Shown: positions 16,552 through 24,258, counted from the stretch's first letter. The stretch is DNA of 64,000 nt from Flavobacterium luteum (GCF_008806775.1 NZ_WAEM01000003.1:361017-425016), one strand, 5' to 3'. Translations and numbers: made by a program. Notes: generated by a model from the sequence alone, not told the origin.

Positions 16552-17088
16552 ATGCGACTGATTTATAATTTTCTAGCGCTTAGCAGTTTGTTTTTTATAA
16601 GCTGCAATTCGGAACCTAGTTTACAGAAATACTTTGTAGAAAACACAGAAAACAAAAATTTTATTGCACTAGATGTATCGCCAAGTATTTTGAATATTGA
16701 TAAAACAAAATTATCAGCAGAGCAAAACCAAGCCTTGCAATCGTTTGATAAAATGAATATTCTAGCATTTAAATTAAATGACACTAACAAAGCACAATTT
16801 GAAATAGAACGAGCTAAAGTAGACACTATTTTAAAAGACAAAAAGTACCAACAATTAATGAAATTTGATTCAGGCAAAGAAGGTGCTTCTGTAAATTTTG
16901 TGGGTTCAGACAATCATATTGAAGAGTTTGTCCTATTTGCCAATAAAAAAGAAAACGGATTTGCTGTGATCCGAATTTTAGGAAAAGACATGAATCCAAC
17001 AAGTATCATGACCATGATGTCGGTTTTGCAAAGTGCTAATATTGATTTAGAACAACTAAAACCCTTGCAGGAAATGTTAAAAAAATAG
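16552..17088 (+). CDS. DUF4252 domain lipoprotein
   Basis: A 178-residue lipoprotein (LALSSLFFISC, Cys 18), paralogous in layout to the preceding gene: an N-terminal repeat-like strand, a Lys-rich middle, and KENGFAVIRILGKDMNPTSIMTMMSVLQ at the end. It is the last gene of the sigma factor operon, ahead of a strong terminator. The function is unknown. A role in sensing or buffering the envelope signal seen by the sigma factor is only a guess from context. Confidence 0.7.
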   Translation: MRLIYNFLALSSLFFISCNSEPSLQKYFVENTENKNFIALDVSPSILNIDKTKLSAEQNQALQSFDKMNILAFKLNDTNKAQFEIERAKVDTILKDKKYQQLMKFDSGKEGASVNFVGSDNHIEEFVLFANKKENGFAVIRILGKDMNPTSIMTMMSVLQSANIDLEQLKPLQEMLKK

Positions 17089-17108
17089 TTTTAAGAGGTT
17101 AATTCTAC

Positions 17109-17150
17109 TAAAAAAGCGTCCTGATTTAGTAAATCGGAACGCTTTTTTTA
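17109..17150 (+). terminator. Rho-independent terminator after the DUF4252 operon
   Basis: AAAAAAGCGT pairs with ACGCTTTTTT and inside it GATTT with AAATC, followed by a T-run. It ends the sigma factor operon. Confidence 0.8.
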
Positions 17151-17265
17151 TATAATAGCTTTTACAACCGTTAGTTCGAATGTTTTAGTGCAGTAAAACG
17201 GAACAAAAAATGTATCGAGAACCGATTAATATAAAGTAAATTATGCCAAAGGCTTTAAAATGAAA

Positions 17266-17709
17266 TTACTTCTTAAAATATTTAAAAGGAACAAATAACA
17301 TCCCAAAACATTCTCCATCTTCTTTGCCAACGTGTTTGTGATGCATTTTGTGAGCTCTTCTGACGGCTTTACCATAAGCGCTATTAGCATTTCGGAACAA
17401 TTTAAAACGTTGATGAATAAAGATATCATGAACGATAAAATAAGCCAATCCGTAAGCAAAAATTCCTAGTCCTAAAGCCAATCCTATTTTTAAAATGTTG
17501 TTCTGCCACAGCAAGAAACATCCAATACTAACCATAGCATAAAAAATAAAAAAAGCGTCATTTCTTTCAAACCAAGAATCATGATCTTTTTTATGATGAT
17601 CCGCGTGTAATGACCATAAAAAACCATGCATAATGTATTTATGACTGAACCAAGCCATAAACTCCATGAAGATAAAAGTCACAAAAAAAACAAAAATATT
17701 CAACCACAT
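17266..17709 (-). CDS. crtZ: Beta-carotene hydroxylase
   Basis: A 147-residue integral membrane di-iron hydroxylase of the fatty-acid hydroxylase family that adds 3-OH groups to beta-ionone rings (beta-carotene to zeaxanthin). The His clusters are all present: HKYIMH (23-28), HADHHKKDH, HDIFIHQRF and RRAHKMHHKH. About four hydrophobic segments are visible. It is the last gene of crtI-crtB-crtZ, 12 bases after crtB. The lycopene cyclase needed between crtI and crtZ is not in the window. Confidence 0.9.
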   Translation of the reverse strand: MWLNIFVFFVTFIFMEFMAWFSHKYIMHGFLWSLHADHHKKDHDSWFERNDAFFIFYAMVSIGCFLLWQNNILKIGLALGLGIFAYGLAYFIVHDIFIHQRFKLFRNANSAYGKAVRRAHKMHHKHVGKEDGECFGMLFVPFKYFKK

Positions 17710-17721
17710 GATGTATTAAAT

Positions 17722-18561
17722 TTAAATTATATTTAATTTATAAGATAAATAACATTTGGCAAAAAGCCCGTATTTTTGATAATCAGAAACCCTAATTCGA
17801 GAGTTTTTTATTTCAGATGAAGGCGTTTTTTTTAATTTGGAAAGCAATTTTTTATAATAGCAATAGGCGGTGTAAACACCAAATTTAGCTTCTAATGGTA
17901 AATCTACAATTCCTTCATAACCCGCTTTAAAATCGGCTTCAATTTCTTCTACAATTTTTAATTTAGAAACTTCGTCTAATTTATTCAAATCAGTATTTGG
18001 AAAATAGGTTCTATTCAAACCTTCAAAATCGGCTTTCAAATCCCTAAGAAAATTGACTTTCTGAAAAGCGGATCCCAGTCGCATGGCAGAGTTTTTTAAT
18101 TCTTCATATTTGGCTTCATCGCCCTTTACAAAAACTTTCAAACACATTAAACCTACTACATCTGCTGATCCAAAAATGTATTCGTTATATTCTTCTTGAC
18201 TATTATATTCGGTTTTTGTTAAATCGAGTTTCATGCTTTTCATGAAAGCATCAATCAATTCATTTGGAATATTATATTTAGAGACAGTATGCTGAAAAGA
18301 GTTCAAAATAGGATTTAAACTAATTTTGTGCTTTAAGGCCAGTTCTAAATTTGTCTCAAAAAGCGCAAACAATTCTTCTTTGTTATACTCATGAAAACTA
18401 TCAACTATTTCATCTGCAAAACGAACAAAACCATAAATATTATAAATATCTTGTCGAATACTTGGTGCCAACATTTTTACCGCAGAAGAAAAAGAAGTGC
18501 TATAGGATTGAGTTACATTCCTACTACATTCAAATGAAATTTTATCAAATAGCGATTTCAT
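17722..18561 (-). CDS. crtB: Phytoene synthase
   Basis: A 279-residue squalene/phytoene synthase that condenses two geranylgeranyl diphosphates to phytoene. It has both Asp-rich motifs: FVRFADEIVDSF (near 46-57) and FLRDLKADFEGLNRTYFP (near 171-188). SYSTSFSSAVKMLAP near the start is the substrate-contact region. The length is typical. It starts 4 bases after crtI and ends 12 bases before crtZ, so the three genes are one transcript. Confidence 0.93.
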   Translation of the reverse strand: MKSLFDKISFECSRNVTQSYSTSFSSAVKMLAPSIRQDIYNIYGFVRFADEIVDSFHEYNKEELFALFETNLELALKHKISLNPILNSFQHTVSKYNIPNELIDAFMKSMKLDLTKTEYNSQEEYNEYIFGSADVVGLMCLKVFVKGDEAKYEELKNSAMRLGSAFQKVNFLRDLKADFEGLNRTYFPNTDLNKLDEVSKLKIVEEIEADFKAGYEGIVDLPLEAKFGVYTAYCYYKKLLSKLKKTPSSEIKNSRIRVSDYQKYGLFAKCYLSYKLNII

Positions 18562-18565
18562 AGTA

Positions 18566-20026
18566 TTAAATGTTTTTTTCTATTAATTCGGCTACTAATT
18601 TTCCAGAGATTAATGCTGGAGGAACCCCGGGTCCAGGAACCGTAAGCTGTCCGGTAAAATATAAATTTTCTACTTTTTTGCTTTTCAATTTAGGTCTTAA
18701 AAAAGCCGTTTGCAACAATGTATTCGCCATTCCGTAAGCATTTCCTTTATAGGAGTTGTATTCAGAAACAAAATCATTTTTACAAAAAGACTGCTTAAAG
18801 ATAATATTATTTTTTACTTTTTGTTGTGTTAATTTTTCAAAACGGTCAATAATTTTTTCAAAATAAGCTTCACGCAATTCTTCAGAGTCTTCTATTCCTG
18901 GTGCTAATGGTATTAGGAAAAAACCCGTTTCCATTCCTTTTGGCGCTGCTGTTTCATCAGTAATGGATGGGAAATTAGCATAGAACAAAGGTTCGTTAGG
19001 CCATTTAGGTTTATCGTAAATATCTATGGCATGTTGATTAAAGTCGACATCAAAAAACAAGGCATGATGCGAGATGTTTTCTATTTTTTTGTCGAAACCT
19101 ACATAGAATAATAAAGAGGAAGGAGCAAAAACTCGACTTTCCCAATATTTTTCAGAATACGCACGATGTTCTTGGTCTAATAAAGTTTCGGTGTGATGGT
19201 AATCGGCGCCGCTCAAAATGACATCTGCTTTCAGCGTTTCTCCATTAACCACCAATGCTACTGCTTTTTTATTTTCAACAAATATTTTTTCAATATTTGC
19301 ATTTACATGAAAAGTTACGCCTAGTTCTTTAGCTAATTTTTCCATGGCTAAAACTACATCATACATGCCTGTTTTTGGATGCCAAGTTCCCAGTCCAAAA
19401 TCAGCAAAATTCATAAAACTATAAAAGGAAGGCGTATCTGAAGGTTTAGCTCCAAGAAATAATACCGGAAATTCTAAAATTTGAATTAATCGAATGTTTT
19501 TGAATTTTTTACGAATATCTCTGCTAATGTTGCTAAAAAACTGATTTACTTTCTTGGCAGTTTCTAGAGTAATCAATTCTAACGGAGAAACACCAGGTCT
19601 GTAAACCAAATCTTTTATGGCAATATCATAATTGCTTTTGGCTTCGTTCATGAATTCTTGTAGAATTTTTCCACTACCTTTTTCGATGGCTTCGAAAGTG
19701 GTTATAATTTCTGGTAAATTATCGGCGATGGCTATAAAGTCATTTATTCCATAATAAACTCTGTAGGCAGGTGACAGTTTTATGAGTTGGTAATAATCGG
19801 AAGTTTTTTTGTCAAAATCCCCAAAAAAGCGTTCGAATACATCGGGCATCCAATACCAGCTAGGCCCCATATCAAAAGTAAAACCATCTCGTTTAAGTTG
19901 GCGTGCTCTACCGCCAATAGAATCGTTTTTTTCATAAACCGTTACTCGATGCCCTTTTTTTGCAAGGTAACAAGCAGCAGAAAGTGCCGAAAAACCAGAA
20001 CCAATTATTTTTATATCTTTTTTCAT
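18566..20026 (-). CDS. crtI: Phytoene desaturase
   Basis: A 486-residue FAD enzyme converting phytoene to lycopene or neurosporene. The N-terminal dinucleotide-binding fold is IIGSGFSALSAACYLAKKGH with YEKNDSIGGRARQL. The family C-terminal signature is NLYFTGQLTVPGPGVPPALISGK. DMGPSWYWMPDVFERFF is the conserved substrate-side motif. The Met at 20026 is chosen because it begins the FAD fold; the longer start at 20059 adds 11 hydrophobic residues without support. It lies 55 bases after the MerR/B12 regulator and has its own possible -7 element. Confidence 0.93.
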   Translation of the reverse strand: MKKDIKIIGSGFSALSAACYLAKKGHRVTVYEKNDSIGGRARQLKRDGFTFDMGPSWYWMPDVFERFFGDFDKKTSDYYQLIKLSPAYRVYYGINDFIAIADNLPEIITTFEAIEKGSGKILQEFMNEAKSNYDIAIKDLVYRPGVSPLELITLETAKKVNQFFSNISRDIRKKFKNIRLIQILEFPVLFLGAKPSDTPSFYSFMNFADFGLGTWHPKTGMYDVVLAMEKLAKELGVTFHVNANIEKIFVENKKAVALVVNGETLKADVILSGADYHHTETLLDQEHRAYSEKYWESRVFAPSSLLFYVGFDKKIENISHHALFFDVDFNQHAIDIYDKPKWPNEPLFYANFPSITDETAAPKGMETGFFLIPLAPGIEDSEELREAYFEKIIDRFEKLTQQKVKNNIIFKQSFCKNDFVSEYNSYKGNAYGMANTLLQTAFLRPKLKSKKVENLYFTGQLTVPGPGVPPALISGKLVAELIEKNI

Positions 20027-20035
20027 ATTGTCTAA

Positions 20036-20043
20036 CAAAGGTA
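20036..20043 (-). promoter_or_regulatory. Possible -7 element for crtI-crtB-crtZ
   Basis: The minus strand reads TACCTTTG (TAnnTTTG) 9 bases before the crtI ATG. If real, the leader would be only a few bases long. The crt genes may instead be read from the upstream regulator promoter. Confidence 0.35.
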
Positions 20044-20081
20044 ATAAAAAGCTAAACAATAATAATTATTTGTAGTCAATT

Positions 20082-20978
20082 TTATAAATTATTTACCAAT
20101 TCAGAAATGGAATGATGAATTTTATTGTTGGGTTTTAAATTATTCGTGTCAATAAATTCAACCATTCTGCCAATTATCCATAATTCTGAATTTTCGTCGA
20201 TTATTTCTGAATTTATTTTTTTGACATAATCATTTACTTCGTCTTTATTTGGTTCAACAGTTAAATACGAAATGTATACAATTTTGTCAAAGTAGTTTTT
20301 AAGGTCTTTCAGGCTATCAATAGGCACACTTTCGCCAAGATAAATAGATTTATAGCCATGAAAATTAACTTCATAATTCAGATACATCAATCCCAATTCG
20401 TGAATTTCATTCGATGGGAGGTACAAAACAAAAACTTTATCAGTATTTACCGGCTCAGAAGTTTGTAATTTCTCTGTGTTTATTAGTACTTTTTGTTTAA
20501 TTAAATACGTGATGAAATGCTCATGTGCTGGAGTTATAGTATCAGACTGCCACAACAATCCAATTTCACTCATAAGCGGAATAAACACTTCGTAAAACAC
20601 TTCGCGGAATGATTTTTTAGAAAGCAAAGTATTGTAAGTATTAAAAAATAATGCCTGATCAAAATTCATCATTGCCATTTTAAATGCATTTATAGCATGA
20701 TTCTTTGCACTTTTTTCAGAAACAATTTCCCTTACTAAAGCAGGTATAGTTTCCGGTGGGTATTTTGATATTTTTGATATTTTGTAGCCATGATTGTGCA
20801 ACAAGACTATGTTTAACAGCTTTTGCAAACCCGCTAAATCATAGTATCTAATATTGGTATCGGTACGCATGGGTTCCAGAACGTTGTATCTCTTTTCCCA
20901 GATTCGAATGGTATGTGCTTTAATACCAGAAAGGTTTTCTAAATCCTTAATGCTAAAAACATTTTTAACGTTGTTCAT
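20082..20978 (-). CDS. MerR-family regulator with cobalamin-binding domain, CarH-like
   Basis: A 298-residue protein. A MerR helix-turn-helix (about 8-75: FSIKDLENLSGIKAHTIRIWEKRY) is followed by a helical bundle and a Rossmann-type B12-binding domain. The bundle carries W143-x9-E153-H154 and the Rossmann part carries E191-x-H193-x-x-G196, the two signatures that in Thermus CarH cap and ligate adenosylcobalamin. CarH proteins are B12-dependent light sensors that repress carotenoid genes in the dark. Here the gene directly precedes crtI-crtB-crtZ. The start at 20978 is favoured because the longer form at 21011 runs into the promoter. Light-sensing is inferred, not shown. Confidence 0.85.
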   Translation of the reverse strand: MNNVKNVFSIKDLENLSGIKAHTIRIWEKRYNVLEPMRTDTNIRYYDLAGLQKLLNIVLLHNHGYKISKISKYPPETIPALVREIVSEKSAKNHAINAFKMAMMNFDQALFFNTYNTLLSKKSFREVFYEVFIPLMSEIGLLWQSDTITPAHEHFITYLIKQKVLINTEKLQTSEPVNTDKVFVLYLPSNEIHELGLMYLNYEVNFHGYKSIYLGESVPIDSLKDLKNYFDKIVYISYLTVEPNKDEVNDYVKKINSEIIDENSELWIIGRMVEFIDTNNLKPNNKIHHSISELVNNL

Positions 20979-20994
20979 GTTTTTTAAATATTTA

Positions 20995-21026
20995 TTAAAC
21001 AAAAGTAGCAATATTTTTTTGTTTAA
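20995..21026 (-). promoter_or_regulatory. Promoter with 10-bp perfect inverted repeat upstream of the CarH-like gene
   Basis: TTAAACAAAA (20995-21004) and TTTTGTTTAA (21017-21026) form a perfect inverted repeat with a 12-base spacer. A -7 element, TACTTTTG on the minus strand (21000-21007), lies inside one arm, about 20 bases before the regulator ATG. A palindrome straddling the promoter is the usual arrangement for autorepression by a MerR-type dimer or tetramer. Confidence 0.6.
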
Positions 21027-21061
21027 CGATAGAATAAGTAAAATAATTTAAAAACAACTAG

Positions 21062-21315
21062 GAGCAGTATCTTTTGTTAGATTCTAAACGTAATTTTTTA
21101 CACAAGGCGAATAAACAATTACTAAACAAGAAAACCCATTGGGTGCAATTATTGAATTTTTTGGGTGTTATAAATAAGGAAGTTTCTTTTTTGCATAAGT
21201 CAAAAGCAATATAATTTATTTAAAAGCAAATTAATTAACTCGTATACGGAAAGCCGTAAAGTAATTGATTTTTATAGGATTTAATTTGATCATTCTTAAT
21301 TAAAACCTAAAAAAA
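21062..21315 (+). repeat. Region without gene; leader-repeat copy A upstream of the SGNH gene
   Basis: This is part of the 300-base gap between the CarH-like gene and the SGNH gene. From about 21172 it contains the first, most diverged copy of a leader repeat (AAGTTTCTTTTTTGCATAAG, CAAAAGCAATA, AAGCCGTAA) that recurs before the next two genes. One frame is open from 21062 to a stop at about 21214 and reads NKEVSFLHKSKAI at its end, similar to copy B. It has no ATG, so it may be a decayed gene end. Confidence 0.6.
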
Positions 21316-22185
21316 ATGAAAAAATTACTCTTTATTTTAGTATCAATTTCAACTTTTGCACAAAATGATTTTTCTTCTTTAAAAGGGAAGCGGATTTGGT
21401 ATTTTGGCGACAGCATAACAATGGGACAAGACATAGGAGGGCTTTCTTATCCGGCTTATGTAAGCTATCATTATGGAGCTATTACAATGAATAAGGCAGT
21501 TTCAGGAACTACAATGATGAAACAAGAGCCTATAAATAAATTAGCGGCTAATAATATGGAATATTGGGCAACATTTCCAAACACTCCAATTTACGACTCT
21601 AAAAAAGACGGGTTACTATTTATATCCTTTTTGACAAATGATGTTGGGTTATTTTATCCTGATTATACTATAGAAAACTATGGAAAAGCTGTAGATTATG
21701 TTGTTCAGGGAATTATTAATGCTGGTTGGCCAAAAGACAGAATTAAATTTAATGTTAGATATTTTATAACATCTAAAGGAATTGACTACACAACTATTAA
21801 TCGATTATATGTGCCTAATAAAGCAACTTTAGAACGATACAATGCCTTTGCTGATTTATTAAAATTAAAATTAGACGGTTACGGAATTCAGTATTTTGAC
21901 CATTGGGATTCCTTATCTTCTATACCAGATGCCGTATCTTATCTAGACGCTATTGAAATTCATCCTAATACATTTATGCATAAAATAATTGCCGACAATA
22001 TCATTAAAGATTTATACATTGAACCTAAATTATCCACTTCTGAATTTGAAATAAACGAAACTTTTACAGACATTCTATATTATAACATATTAGGACAAAT
22101 AATGTCAGAACCAAAAGGAATCACAATAGTCAAAGGAAGAAAAAACGGATTGCTATTTACTAAAAAGGTATACGTAAACGAATAA
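21316..22185 (+). CDS. SGNH/GDSL-type hydrolase, exported
   Basis: A 289-residue protein with a signal peptide (MKKLLFILVSISTFAQ). The SGNH block I is WYFGDSITMG, with the nucleophile Ser near 33. FLTNDVGLF supplies the Asn block, and AIEIHPNTF near residue 215 supplies the catalytic His. The last 45 residues (DILYYNILGQIMSEPKGITI to KKVYVNE) look like a degenerate type IX sorting domain, so it may be secreted through the outer membrane. Substrates of the family are esters of sugars or lipids; none can be named here. It follows leader copy A in an accessory island. Confidence 0.75.
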   Translation: MKKLLFILVSISTFAQNDFSSLKGKRIWYFGDSITMGQDIGGLSYPAYVSYHYGAITMNKAVSGTTMMKQEPINKLAANNMEYWATFPNTPIYDSKKDGLLFISFLTNDVGLFYPDYTIENYGKAVDYVVQGIINAGWPKDRIKFNVRYFITSKGIDYTTINRLYVPNKATLERYNAFADLLKLKLDGYGIQYFDHWDSLSSIPDAVSYLDAIEIHPNTFMHKIIADNIIKDLYIEPKLSTSEFEINETFTDILYYNILGQIMSEPKGITIVKGRKNGLLFTKKVYVNE

Positions 22186-22198
22186 ATGCATCACTTTA

Positions 22199-22313
22199 AA
22201 CGGAATAGAAATTTACAGCGATATCATAAAAAAAATTGCTCACCGCTAGAGAAACACTTACAAAAATTGAAAAGGAAATAGTTGCACAACCACTAATGGG
22301 TCTAATAAAATAA
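22199..22313 (+). pseudogene. Probable gene remnant with frameshift
   Basis: Two short coding-looking stretches sit end to end in different frames. From 22199 the reading is NGIEIYSDIIKKIAHR then stop. From 22242 it is TARETLTKIEKEIVAQ followed by PLMGLIK then stop at 22311-22313. Together they resemble the 3' end of a decayed gene lying just before leader copy B. The parent family was not recognised. Confidence 0.4.
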
Positions 22314-22429
22314 AGGAGTTTCTTTTTTACATAAATCAAAAGCAATAAAATTTTATATTTACGAGAAGCCGTAATTTTAATTCATTTGGATTGGTTAGAT
22401 TTGGGTATTATTAATTTAAAAATAAAATC
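22310..22429 (+). repeat. Leader-repeat copy B
   Basis: Shares CAAAAGCAATAAA, TTTACGRGAARC and a block of about 35 bases beginning TAATTTTAATTCATTTGGAT with copy C upstream of the next gene, and a weaker resemblance to copy A. It ends at the ATG of the following gene. It contains TAGATTTG (22396-22403), a match to the -7 consensus TAnnTTTG, so the repeat may carry a promoter. Confidence 0.7.
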
Positions 22430-22915
22430 ATGATAGGAGTTATACCAAATCCCAAAAAAACTATTACAGTAGATTTCCCAATTGAAAAGGTAAAAATTGG
22501 AGTTGATAGAATAAGTAAACTTTCCAAAACTTACAAGTTTACTAAAAGTAATGAGGTTTTTAATCAATCAACTTTTGAGGCAACAGAATTTTTAAGTTTT
22601 GGTGTTTATATTGATATTAATTTATCATCTGTAAACGAAAATAGAACAGAAATTACAGTAGAAATAAGAAGAAAAATTGGTTCTTTTGATAAATCACATG
22701 AGGTAACTAATGCAAACGAACATATTGGTAAAATTTTAGAAATTCTCTCAAAAGGAATAACTTATTCTGAAGAGGATTTTATTGATATTAAAGAAACTGA
22801 ATCAAATAAAATAATTGAAAAAAAGAAGTCAACTAAAAAAAGAAGGATTATTATTTGGGGCATTATTTTAATAATCATATTTTTAATGAGTAAATGGGGT
22901 CCATTTTACAATTAA
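22430..22915 (+). CDS. Small protein with C-terminal transmembrane anchor, unknown function
   Basis: A 161-residue protein with no recognised family. The first 110 residues are a mixed alpha/beta soluble domain (ITVDFPIEKVKIGVDRISKL, SFGVYIDINLSSV, RTEITVEIRRKIGSF). A Lys-rich linker is followed by one C-terminal transmembrane segment (IIIWGIILIIIFLMSKWG), so the soluble part probably faces the cytosol. The soluble part is reminiscent of START/SRPBCC-type helix-grip proteins, but this is weak. It is preceded by leader copy B and followed by a terminator, as a self-contained cassette. Confidence 0.55.
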   Translation: MIGVIPNPKKTITVDFPIEKVKIGVDRISKLSKTYKFTKSNEVFNQSTFEATEFLSFGVYIDINLSSVNENRTEITVEIRRKIGSFDKSHEVTNANEHIGKILEILSKGITYSEEDFIDIKETESNKIIEKKKSTKKRRIIIWGIILIIIFLMSKWGPFYN

Positions 22916-22935
22916 TCCAAATTTCTTAAACAATT

Positions 22936-22969
22936 AAAAGGCGTAACAATTAAGTAACGCCTTTTTTTG
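22936..22969 (+). terminator. Terminator after the 161-residue gene
   Basis: AAAGGCGT pairs with ACGCCTTT around an 11-base loop, followed by a T-run. A very similar GGCG/CGCC hairpin ends the next gene. Confidence 0.8.
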
Positions 22970-22975
22970 TTCAAA

Positions 22976-23079
22976 TTGTCAAAAGCAATAAATTTTTAAC
23001 ATTTACGGGAAACACTAATTTTAATTCATTTGGATTGGTTAGATTTGGTAATTGTTAATTTAATATTTTAAATATTTTT
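22976..23079 (+). repeat. Leader-repeat copy C
   Basis: Nearly the same as copy B over about 60 bases (CAAAAGCAATAAA, then TTTACGGGAAACACTAATTT and the TTGGATTGGTTAGATTTGG block), ending at the ATG of the PD-(D/E)XK gene. It also contains TAGATTTG (23039-23046). Confidence 0.7.
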
Positions 23080-24096
23080 ATGGAAGTCAATATACCAAAA
23101 CAAGCTATAAGTCAATTAAAAAAAGCACTTGATAATTTTAAAATTAATGATGCAATAGAATTATGTACGAATGAAGCACAAACTAGAAAGTTTTTAATTG
23201 AACCATTTTTCTTAATGCTTAATTATGTTTCAAACGATTTAATTCCTGAGTATAATGCAGATTTTGGAGATAGAATAAGCCAAAAAATTGATTATGCAAT
23301 CTTGTTAAATAAAAAAGATACTATTCTTGTTGAAGCCAAAAAATACAGTAGTAAACTTACTGATAAAGAGGCCGGACAATTAAACGGATATTTTAATAAT
23401 ACAAAAAATTCTAAAATCGCAATTCTAACAAACGGTATTGAATATAGATTTTATTCAGATGTTGTTGAGCCTAACATAATTGATAATAAACCATTTTACA
23501 CATTTAACATTATCAATTATAGTGAAAATGATATTGAATCATTGATTAAATTTGATAAAAGGTATATTAAAGTAATTGACATAGTTAAAACTGCTCAAGA
23601 AGTAGTTTTTGTTGAAAGTTTCGAAAATGCTTTTTTTAAAGAATTAGTTGCTCCCTCAAAAGATTTACTAAAAATAATTCATAGAAATATGACTTTTGCA
23701 ACAAAATTTAATGAGGAAAACATCGGCAAAATGATTAATCTTGTCAATTCGTCTTTTTTAAAATGCTTGTATGATAAAAAAGTTCAACTAGAATCGTTAT
23801 CAAATTCTCAGGGAGTTATTACAACAGAATTAGAAATTCAGGCATATCATACAATAAGAACATTGCTTATTCAAAACAAAAAAATTCCAAAAGAAAGGGT
23901 AAGTTACAGAGATTTTAAAGGTTTTTTTAATATCAGTATTGATGATAATTCAAAAAAAGTCATTTGTAAATTAGTTTTTAATGGTGCTAAAATGAAAATT
24001 TTTATTGGAGACAATGAGTATAATTTAGAACATATTGATGATTTACTTAAATATAAAACGGAGTTGACAAATAGAACATTATTGTTAATTGAATAA
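23080..24096 (+). CDS. Orphan type I restriction HsdR N-terminal-like nuclease-fold protein
   Basis: A 338-residue protein. The N-terminal half matches the HsdR_N (PD-(D/E)XK) fold: EYNADFGDRISQKIDYAIL, with Asp 71, then ILVEAKK, with Glu 85 and Lys 87 as the catalytic triad, and GQLNGYFNNTKNSKIAILTNG as the following strand-helix. The C-terminal half (about 180-338) has no recognised domain. There is no helicase, HsdM or HsdS gene nearby, so it is not a classical type I system. It may be a solitary nuclease, possibly defensive or regulatory. It is preceded by leader copy C and closed by its own terminator. Confidence 0.7.
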   Translation: MEVNIPKQAISQLKKALDNFKINDAIELCTNEAQTRKFLIEPFFLMLNYVSNDLIPEYNADFGDRISQKIDYAILLNKKDTILVEAKKYSSKLTDKEAGQLNGYFNNTKNSKIAILTNGIEYRFYSDVVEPNIIDNKPFYTFNIINYSENDIESLIKFDKRYIKVIDIVKTAQEVVFVESFENAFFKELVAPSKDLLKIIHRNMTFATKFNEENIGKMINLVNSSFLKCLYDKKVQLESLSNSQGVITTELEIQAYHTIRTLLIQNKKIPKERVSYRDFKGFFNISIDDNSKKVICKLVFNGAKMKIFIGDNEYNLEHIDDLLKYKTELTNRTLLLIE

Positions 24097-24098
24097 AA

Positions 24099-24215
24099 TT
24101 GATATTATTAATTAAAAAAGATGGTTCATTCAGAAATTCTAATTTAACCGAACAACTGAATCCACACTTAGTTGAATTATTCAAAATCAAGAAAAAAACA
24201 AAATCAGATTGGTAA
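24099..24215 (+). pseudogene. Short open frame or gene-end remnant (38 codons)
   Basis: From a possible TTG at 24099 the frame reads LILLIKKDGSFRNSNLTEQ, then a hydrophobic stretch, ending KKKTKSDW then stop at 24213. The composition looks protein-like and it is followed directly by a terminator. It lacks an ATG, so it may be a remnant of a displaced gene or a very small gene. Confidence 0.3.
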
Positions 24216-24226
24216 ATTAAAACAAC

Positions 24227-24258
24227 AAAGGCGAACCACAACGGAACGCCTTTTTTTA
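24227..24258 (+). terminator. Terminator at the end of the accessory island
   Basis: AAAGGCG (24227-24233) pairs with CGCCTTT (24247-24253), followed by a T-run. It resembles the terminator at 22936. Confidence 0.75.

Noticed and set aside
22370..23060. Integron-type attC sites in the leader repeats (GTTAGAT in copies B and C matches the GTTRRRY core)
   Set aside because: The paired RYYYAAC core and the inverted imperfect arms of attC sites are not found, copy A lacks the core, and no integron integrase is in the window.
23080..24096. Complete type I restriction-modification system
   Set aside because: Only an HsdR N-terminal-like domain is present; no motor, methylase or specificity subunit is nearby.
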